Assembly: GCA_002383425.1 (NCBI GenBank)
Contig: DFYV01000161.1
Span: 1-18,514, forward strand
Length of the DNA: 18,514 nucleotides
Reading direction: 5' to 3'
Source of the DNA: Bacteroidales bacterium UBA4073
Lineage (GTDB): Bacteria; Bacteroidota; Bacteroidia; Bacteroidales; Tenuifilaceae
This document shows, one piece after another, positions 13,880 to 18,514 of this stretch. Positions within the stretch are counted from its first letter, which is position 1. The number at the start of each line of letters is the position of its first letter. A model generated the notes under the pieces. That model was not told where the DNA came from. It saw only the letters and a list, made by a program, of their open reading frames with translations, and made no database searches. Made by a program: the position numbers and the translations under genes.

Positions 13880-14839
13880 ATGAATAAGTTAGCAGTTGTA
13901 GCATTAGGCGGGAACGCCCTCTTGCGTGGAAATCAGGTGGGAACCATCGATGAGCAAGAACAAAACACCACCGACACCTTGGAGAACCTCATTTACCTCA
14001 TTAAGGAAGGATATAACCTGGTAATAAGCCATGGCAATGGTCCACAGGTTGGAAACATTCTTATGCGGAATGATGCCGGTGAGCAGCTTTACGGCATTCC
14101 ACAAATGCCCCTCGATATTTGCGTTGCCGACTCCCAGGGCGGTATTGGGTATATGATTGAGCGCATGCTCAGGAATGTGCTTCGCAAGCATGGCATCGAC
14201 CGTGAAGTTTGCTGCCTGGTAACGCCAGTTATAGTCGATCGCAACGATCCCGCATTTACCAATCCTACCAAACGGGTTGGACGTATTTACGATAAAGCAC
14301 AAGCCGATGCATTGGCTGCCGAAAAGGGTTGGATTTTTAAAGAGGAAGTTAAAGATACTGGCAGAGGCTGGCGCCGTGTAGTGCCATCGCCAACTCCCAA
14401 GGGCATTCTGAATATAAAGGTGATTGACCAGCTGGTACGCCAGGGCATCATCGTTATAGCTTCCGGGGGAGGTGGTGTGCCCGTGTATATCGATGAAGAG
14501 AAAAACATCAGGCCCGCCGAAGCTGTGATCGACAAAGATTCGGCTTCAGCCCTTATGGCTGCCGAAATCAAGGCCGATGAGTTCTACATCTTAACCGATG
14601 TACCCTACGTTTACCTAAACTACAAGAAACCCAATGAACAAAAAATCGAATTCCTCAACTACGCCGATACCATGAAATACATTGAGCAGGGTATGTTCGG
14701 CGAAGGTAATATGGCTCCAAAAATACGTGCCTGCCTGAACTTTATTGAACGCGGAGGGAAAATGAGCGTAATCACTGAAGCCACCAAACTTGAGGATATG
14801 TCGTATGGTACAAAAATTACAATGGAGTACGAAGATTAA
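13880..14839 (+). CDS. arcC: Carbamate kinase
   Basis: 319 residues, normal length. The amino-acid-kinase fold is clear: VVALGGNAL (6-14), SHGNGPQVGN (50-59), the lid region with PTKRVGRIYDKAQAD (129-143), SGGGGVPV (195-202) and the ATP-site block DKDSASALMA with ADEFYILTDV. The enzyme interconverts carbamoyl phosphate plus ADP and carbamate plus ATP. In fermenting cells it works toward ATP. It starts a two-gene unit with ornithine carbamoyltransferase 29 bases after its stop, the order of arginine (or agmatine) fermentation operons. No arginine deiminase is seen in the window, so the source of citrulline or carbamoyl groups is unknown here. G+C is high for the window: 30 of 60 bases in 14101-14160. 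Confidence 0.95.
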   Translation: MNKLAVVALGGNALLRGNQVGTIDEQEQNTTDTLENLIYLIKEGYNLVISHGNGPQVGNILMRNDAGEQLYGIPQMPLDICVADSQGGIGYMIERMLRNVLRKHGIDREVCCLVTPVIVDRNDPAFTNPTKRVGRIYDKAQADALAAEKGWIFKEEVKDTGRGWRRVVPSPTPKGILNIKVIDQLVRQGIIVIASGGGGVPVYIDEEKNIRPAEAVIDKDSASALMAAEIKADEFYILTDVPYVYLNYKKPNEQKIEFLNYADTMKYIEQGMFGEGNMAPKIRACLNFIERGGKMSVITEATKLEDMSYGTKITMEYED

Positions 14840-14868
14840 TCACTTGTAAAACCTAAAAATATAAAGCT

Positions 14869-15870
14869 ATGTCGTTTAACTTACGTAATCGCAGCTTTTT
14901 AAAGTTGCTCGATTTCACTCCAAAGGAGATTCAGTTCTTACTTGATCTTTCGGCCAATTTAAAAAAGGCCAAGTACGCCGGTACTGAGCAGCAAAGGTTA
15001 AAAGGGAAAAATATTGTAATCCTATTTGAAAAGGATTCAACCCGAACCCGTTGTGCATTCGAAGTTGCTGCCTTGGACCAAGGGGCGCATGTAACCTATA
15101 TTGGCCCCTCAGGCTCGCAAATGGGTAAAAAGGAATCAATGAAGGATACTGCACGTGTACTCGGTCGCATGTACGATGGCATTGAGTACCGTGGGTTCTC
15201 GCAGGAAATTGTTGAAACCCTTGCCAAATATGCAGGGGTACCCGTTTGGAATGGTCTAACCAATGAGTTTCACCCAACCCAAATCCTTGCCGATTTCCTG
15301 ACCATGAGCGAGCATAGCAGTAAGCCTTTAAACGAGGTTAAGTTCTGTTACCTTGGCGATGCCCGAAACAACATGGGAAACTCGTTGATGGTTGGGGCTG
15401 CTAAAATGGGCATGGATTTCAGAGCCTGTGCACCAAAAGCTTACTGGCCAAACGAGGAGCTTGTTAAAACCTGCCTTGAAATTGCCAAAACAACCGGGGC
15501 CAAAATCACCCTTACCGATAAAATAGAAGAAGGTGTTAGTGGCTGCGATTTCCTTTACACCGACGTATGGGTATCGATGGGTGAACCCGATTCCGTGTGG
15601 GAAGAACGTATCAAACTCCTGAAGCCCTACCAGGTTAACTGCAAGGTTATGGAGATGACTGGCAATCCAAATTGCAAATTTATGCACTGTTTACCTGCAT
15701 TTCACAATCGTGAAACAGCTGTTGGCGAAGAAATCTTCAAAAAGTTTGGGCTTGAAGCAATGGAGGTTACCGATGATGTTTTTGAATCGGACGCCTCAAT
15801 TGTATTTGATGAAGCCGAAAACCGCGTACATACAATTAAAGCCGTAATGGTTGCCACATTAGGCCAGTAA
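14869..15870 (+). CDS. arcB: Ornithine carbamoyltransferase (probably catabolic)
   Basis: 333 residues, standard length and close to the argF/argI/arcB type. Carbamoyl-phosphate site STRTR (57-61) in FEKDSTRTRCAFEVAA, HPTQ (135-138), the GDARNNMGNSLM block (163-174), DVWVSMGE (232-239) for ornithine, and FMHCLP (271-276) with the catalytic Cys. It interconverts citrulline and ornithine plus carbamoyl phosphate. Directly downstream of arcC, it most likely runs phosphorolytically, feeding carbamoyl phosphate to ArcC for ATP; a biosynthetic role as argF cannot be excluded because both types share these motifs. It ends in a strong terminator, so arcC-arcB is a self-contained unit. Confidence 0.92.
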   Translation: MSFNLRNRSFLKLLDFTPKEIQFLLDLSANLKKAKYAGTEQQRLKGKNIVILFEKDSTRTRCAFEVAALDQGAHVTYIGPSGSQMGKKESMKDTARVLGRMYDGIEYRGFSQEIVETLAKYAGVPVWNGLTNEFHPTQILADFLTMSEHSSKPLNEVKFCYLGDARNNMGNSLMVGAAKMGMDFRACAPKAYWPNEELVKTCLEIAKTTGAKITLTDKIEEGVSGCDFLYTDVWVSMGEPDSVWEERIKLLKPYQVNCKVMEMTGNPNCKFMHCLPAFHNRETAVGEEIFKKFGLEAMEVTDDVFESDASIVFDEAENRVHTIKAVMVATLGQ

Positions 15871-15887
15871 CTGTTGCAAATTTTTTT

Positions 15888-15921
15888 AAAAGCAGCTTTT
15901 AAAAAAAGCTGCTTTTTTTTT
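15888..15921 (+). terminator. Intrinsic terminator after arcB
   Basis: AAAAGCAGCTTTT (15888-15900), loop AAA, AAAAGCTGCTTTT (15904-15916): a perfect 13-base stem whose right arm runs into nine T (15913-15921). It starts 18 bases after the stop codon. The A-rich left arm also allows some activity toward the other strand. Confidence 0.92.
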
Positions 15922-15950
15922 GCATTTTTTAATACTAAACCATATATTTA
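15920..15950 (+). promoter_or_regulatory. Promoter candidate for the RRM gene
   Basis: TTG (15920-15922) at the very end of the terminator T-run, 20 bases, TATATTTA (15943-15950), which lacks the final G of TAnnTTTG. The ATG follows 25 bases later. Terminator and promoter overlap by two bases. Confidence 0.45.
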
Positions 15951-15975
15951 GTTGAATTTTTAAAACTCAGCTATT

Positions 15976-16272
15976 ATGATGATTTACATTGGAAATATTG
16001 CCTATTCAATGACCGCTGATGAGTTGAAAGAGCTTTGCACGCCTTTTGGCAATGTGGTTTCAGCAAAAATCATTACCGATCGCGCAACAGGAAAATCAAA
16101 AGGTTACGGTTTTGTTGAGTTCGACAATGAAGAATCAGCTTTGAAAGCCATCAAAGAGCTTAACGACTCACAAGTTAAGGGACGCAGCATCAAGGTTAAC
16201 AGCGCTTTTCGTAAAGCCGAACAAGATCAGGAAAGCAAAGAAAATAAGGATGATTCAAAACCTAAAGTTTAA
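15976..16272 (+). CDS. Single-RRM RNA-binding protein
   Basis: 98 residues: one RNA recognition motif (3-78) and a short charged tail (79-98; KAEQDQESKENKDD). RNP2 is IYIGNI (3-8) and RNP1 is KGYGFVEF (42-49), both with the aromatic residues that stack on RNA bases. Such stand-alone RRM proteins are frequent in Bacteroidetes, where they are thought to act as general RNA chaperones or regulators. Two ATG codons in a row (15976 and 15979) leave the first residue open. The gene has its own promoter candidate after the arcB terminator and ends three bases from the end of the convergent DUF456 gene. Confidence 0.93.
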   Translation: MMIYIGNIAYSMTADELKELCTPFGNVVSAKIITDRATGKSKGYGFVEFDNEESALKAIKELNDSQVKGRSIKVNSAFRKAEQDQESKENKDDSKPKV

Positions 16273-16275
16273 GCT

Positions 16276-16767
16276 TTATAGACTGGAAATAATAAAGTAA
16301 GCTATTATTCCCACGGTAATTAGTTTTACTCCTACCCCCAAAGTAAAACCAAGTAATGATCCAATTGCAGAGTACCATGGATTGTTATTTAAGTTTCTGC
16401 TGCGGGCACGTTTCATTATCTCGCCCACTAACGCTCCCAGAAAAGGGCCTACTATTACACCAATTGGGCCTAATACTATTACACCAATTATCAAGCCTAT
16501 TACTGTTCCCCATGCACCCCAATTGCTTCCACCCATTTTTTTGGCTATCCATGCTGGAAAGATGTAATCAAGCAAGGTTGCTAAAATTGTTACTACGGCC
16601 ATTACTATAATGGTTTTCCAGCTCAACGAACTCATGGTTGTAAACTTGATTAGTAACAGCCCCAACCAAGCCAAAGGAGGCCCAGGTATTACGGGCAATA
16701 TACAACCTACCAATCCCACTAACACTAATACAATCGAAAATGCCACCAAAAAATAGTCAATCAACAT
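16276..16767 (-). CDS. DUF456 membrane protein
   Basis: 163 residues, almost entirely membrane-embedded. About five to six helices: 3-22, 25-42, 50-68, a Gly-rich pair in 82-115 and 134-160. The family marks are GLVGCILPVIPGPPLAWLGLLL (18-39 in part), the LDYIFPAWIAKKMGGSNWGAWGT loop region and the glycine-rich segment GPIGVIVGPFLGALVGE, which resembles a glycine-zipper stretch. No function is established. Its end is three bases from the RRM stop on the other strand, so the pair shares whatever termination exists; none is obvious. Its upstream side meets the composite insertion within 70 bases. Confidence 0.88.
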   Translation of the reverse strand: MLIDYFLVAFSIVLVLVGLVGCILPVIPGPPLAWLGLLLIKFTTMSSLSWKTIIVMAVVTILATLLDYIFPAWIAKKMGGSNWGAWGTVIGLIIGVIVLGPIGVIVGPFLGALVGEIMKRARSRNLNNNPWYSAIGSLLGFTLGVGVKLITVGIIAYFIISSL

Positions 16768-16836
16768 TTACTTTTTTCTGCTTTATTGATAACTTTGGTA
16801 AATATAACGGAAAAACATTTTTAAGTAGTATATTAG

Positions 16837-16988
16837 TGAGCCCAGTCTAAAAAGTTTATAGGCGTGAGACGTTAAACGTTAGGCATAGGGTATATCTATA
16901 AATGTTTGAATATAAGTAATTTGCATTTCTGACGTTAATTACAAGATCCGTCATTTCTAATAAAATTTGGCTTTTTAGATTGGAATCA
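16837..16988 (+). mobile_element. MITE-like element, copy 2
   Basis: Begins TGAGCCCAGTCTAAAAAGT, identical over 19 bases to the start of copy 3, and ends GGCTTTTTAGATTGGAATCA, a weaker right end. It aligns with copy 3 over the whole length, with an extra stretch near 16868-16880. Confidence 0.7.
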
Positions 16989-17051
16989 TTAATGATAAAT
17001 GACTTATGTCTAAAAACTAAATCTAATAAAATTTTAAACAGATAAAAAGGG

Positions 17052-17174
17052 AACCGCAAAGAACGCTAAGTTTTTACGCAAAGACCCCCGATACGCTTCG
17101 CTACGGGGCAGGCGGGGCAGGCGCAATGAGAAAAACTCTGCGACCTTTGCGGCTCCTTTGCGACCTTTGCGGTT
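17052..17174. repeat. CGCAAAG imperfect palindrome
   Basis: AACCGCAAAG (17052-17061) is exactly matched in reverse complement by 17165-17174. Inside, CGCAAAG or CGCTAAG units run inward on each arm. The centre holds CCCCG/CGGGG and a repeated GGCAGGCG. The layout parallels the CACTAAGG palindrome at 6029-6099. A frame crossing it on the minus strand is typical of spurious translations of such repeats. Confidence 0.75.
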
Positions 17175-17183
17175 AAAAAAAAA

Positions 17184-17319
17184 TGAGCCCAGTCTAAAAA
17201 GTTCATAGACATAAGGCATATGGTAAATTTATAAATATTTGAAATTAAACGCTTTGTATTTCTGACATTATTTATGAGAACCATCATTCTGAAAAAAATG
17301 GCTTTTTAGGCTGAACTCA
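17184..17319 (+). mobile_element. MITE-like element, copy 3
   Basis: TGAGCCCAGTCTAAAAAG at the left and, in reverse complement, TGAGTTCAGCCTAAAAAG at the right: 15 of 18 positions agree. The inside aligns with copy 2 (for example TATAAATATTTGAA and TTTCTGACATTA). Length 136 bases, non-coding. Confidence 0.75.
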
Positions 17320-17430
17320 TTAGTAAAACATTAAAAAATCGCTAACCATAAAAATATGATATTAGGCAATGCTAAAACTATAACGTGGACAACAGAGAGT
17401 TAACAGGCAATTTGGCAAAACTTGAATTTT

Positions 17431-17703
17431 ATGAAAACCATTGCAATAACAGTAAAAGGTAAAGTACAAGGGGTGGGCTTTAGATTCTGGGTACTGCGCC
17501 ATGCCAGAGAAATTGGAGTAAGTGGTTTTGTAAAAAACTTATACAACGGTAATGTTTACATTGAGGCCTGTGGCACAACCAACCAGCTTGAACTTTTGGT
17601 ATCGATGTGTAGCAAAGGTCCGGTAAATTCAAGGGTTGAAAGTGTTCAGGTGGAAACCATAGAAGATGCCCCACACTTTCACGATTTCCAAATAGTACAA
17701 TAG
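17431..17703 (+). CDS. acyP: Acylphosphatase
   Basis: 90 residues from the ATG at 17431; an upstream TTG would add three residues and is less likely. The family pattern is complete: GKVQGVGFRFW (11-21), with the catalytic Arg in GVGFR, and GFVKNLYNGNVYIEACG (32-48), with the catalytic Asn in VKN. The enzyme hydrolyses acyl phosphates such as carbamoyl phosphate and acetyl phosphate. Its length is normal for the small alpha/beta sandwich. The TatD-type gene begins 28 bases after its stop. The 111 bases upstream, between the composite insertion and the start, hold no convincing promoter box. Confidence 0.93.
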   Translation: MKTIAITVKGKVQGVGFRFWVLRHAREIGVSGFVKNLYNGNVYIEACGTTNQLELLVSMCSKGPVNSRVESVQVETIEDAPHFHDFQIVQ

Positions 17704-17731
17704 CAAACCACAATGATAATCCCATTCAACC

Positions 17732-18400
17732 ATGAAACTAATTAACTTTCACACGCATAAACCACAGTTCAACAGTAATAGTATTTGCATAGTACCATTC
17801 AACGTTGATAATTTTAAAGTCGGTGATTCGTTTCAGTATGGCACTATAGGAATTCATCCGTGGAAAACCGACAACAGTGAAGTTGACTTATGGCTTGAGG
17901 AACTTAAAAATCTTTTAAAACAAAAAACTTTTATTGGTATTGGTGAAATTGGACTGGATAGGTTAAAAGGTGCACCCCTTGATGCACAAATTTCCATTTT
18001 TGAGAAGGAATTTGACATTGCAACCGAAGTTGATAAGCCCATAATAATTCACTGCGTTAGGTGCTGGAGCGAGGTTATGGCAATCCTTTCAATACCAAAA
18101 TACCGTAACCTGACCAAAGCCATTCATGGCTTCAGGGCAAAACCCGAAATTGTCAAAAGCCTCATTGAGAAAGGCTTTTACATCTCCTTTGGCACATCGA
18201 TAATACATTCAACGCCTGAACTTGCCGAAGCGGTAACCATAGTTCCAAAAAGTAGGCTCTTCCTTGAGACTGACGATACCGAAACACATATTTTCGATGT
18301 TTACGATGCCGCTGCCGATATTCTGGATACCACCATCGAAGAGCTGGTCAACATTACAAGCCAAAACTTCAGCACATTTTTTGGGAGTAATTTACCATAA
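17732..18400 (+). CDS. TatD-family metal-dependent hydrolase
   Basis: 222 residues, shorter than the usual 250-265 of TatD, with the trimming mostly near the N-terminus between strand 1 and GIHPW. All expected metal ligands are visible: His7 and His9 (FHTH), Glu72 (GEIGLD), His107 (IIHCVR), His132 (IHGF) and Asp181 (ETDD). GIHPW (40-44) is also conserved. TatD proteins are TIM-barrel hydrolases with DNase or exonuclease activity in characterised cases; the role of short Bacteroidetes versions is not known to me. It is probably cotranscribed with acyP. The stop is at 18398-18400. Confidence 0.9.
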   Translation: MKLINFHTHKPQFNSNSICIVPFNVDNFKVGDSFQYGTIGIHPWKTDNSEVDLWLEELKNLLKQKTFIGIGEIGLDRLKGAPLDAQISIFEKEFDIATEVDKPIIIHCVRCWSEVMAILSIPKYRNLTKAIHGFRAKPEIVKSLIEKGFYISFGTSIIHSTPELAEAVTIVPKSRLFLETDDTETHIFDVYDAAADILDTTIEELVNITSQNFSTFFGSNLP

Positions 18401-18514
18401 TCGTCTTGTATTCACAAGGTCTCAATTTATCGGAATTTCCCGAAGGGCAAGATAGTCGCTTCGCTCCATATAAATTTAGAAGTTAGAAGTTAGAAGTTAG
18501 TCCCTCATTATCGG
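18401..18514. repeat. Downstream spacer with TTAGAAG heptamers
   Basis: A small hairpin CTTGT-ATTC-ACAAG (18405-18418) follows the TatD stop without a T-run. At 18476-18503 are three TTAGAAG units and a fourth, diverged TTAGTCC: a further seven-base-period array. It is too short here to see whether the larger tract architecture follows beyond the window. Confidence 0.65.

Larger units (their letters stand above)
16832..17324. mobile_element. Composite MITE-like insertion with six-base target duplication
   Basis: Two direct copies of the same element (16837-16988 and 17184-17319) enclose the CGCAAAG palindrome. The flanks of the outer ends match: ATTAGT at 16832-16837 and ATTAGT at 17319-17324 (or TTAG outside TGAG...CTCA), the same duplication size as for copy 1 at 5875. 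The inner flanks do not match each other or the outer ones in the same clean way. So the simplest reading is that the 0.48-kb unit moved as one piece, or that two copies recombined. It holds no ORF that I trust. Confidence 0.65.

Noticed and set aside
17034..17219. Minus-strand frame of 61 codons across the CGCAAAG palindrome
   Set aside because: It translates repeat sequence (a low-complexity Arg/Lys/Ala run) and lies inside the composite insertion; such frames are a known source of spurious proteins.
17480..17725. Minus-strand frame opposite acyP
   Set aside because: A shadow of a well-recognised acylphosphatase gene.

Overview
The window looks like chromosomal DNA of a member of the Bacteroidetes (Bacteroidota). 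The reasons are: promoter-like pairs of the Bacteroidetes type (TTG about 19-21 bases before TAnnTTTG), starts without clear Shine-Dalgarno sequences, a single-RRM RNA-binding protein, a small DUF4412/GLPGLI-like lipoprotein, a DUF5694 protein, and long AT-rich spacers filled with seven-base-period repeats. I cannot name the genus. No rRNA, tRNA or CRISPR array was recognised.

Left part (1-4500): an accessory, AT-rich stretch. It holds a secreted DUF5694 (TraB-like) protein, a secreted protein of unknown role, a pair of small unknown proteins, and a HEPN/MNT toxin-antitoxin-type pair whose HEPN gene is cut short by an in-frame stop. The spacers carry hairpins and an intergenic repeat family present in opposite orientations on either side of the first three-gene block.

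Middle left (4500-7000): heptamer-repeat spacers around an SH3-NlpC/P60 peptidase, a 38-residue one-helix membrane ORF and a Nudix hydrolase. A 106-base MITE-like element has inserted into one copy of the intergenic repeat, and the uninterrupted version of that site lies 2.2 kb upstream.

Core part (7003-13655, minus strand): a six-gene run reading lipoprotein, ftsK, lolA, cysC, cysD, cysN. The ftsK-lolA order is a conserved envelope/division pairing; cysD, cysN and cysC together turn sulfate into PAPS (APS, then phosphorylation). No sulfate reductase or sulfotransferase is visible here.

Right part (13880-18400): divergently, arcC (carbamate kinase) and ornithine carbamoyltransferase form a two-gene unit ended by a strong terminator. 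After these come an RRM protein, a convergent DUF456 membrane protein, a composite insertion made of two MITE-like copies around a CGCAAAG palindrome (shared six-base target duplication), and an acylphosphatase-TatD pair.

The most unusual material is in the spacers: a MITE family with TIR TGAGYCCRGTMTAAAAAGT, its composite form, the long intergenic repeat family, and heptamer tracts with a fixed architecture. I found no convincing new multi-gene defence or metabolic system; the nearest candidates are the damaged HEPN/MNT pair and the two-gene unknown block at 2714-3372.
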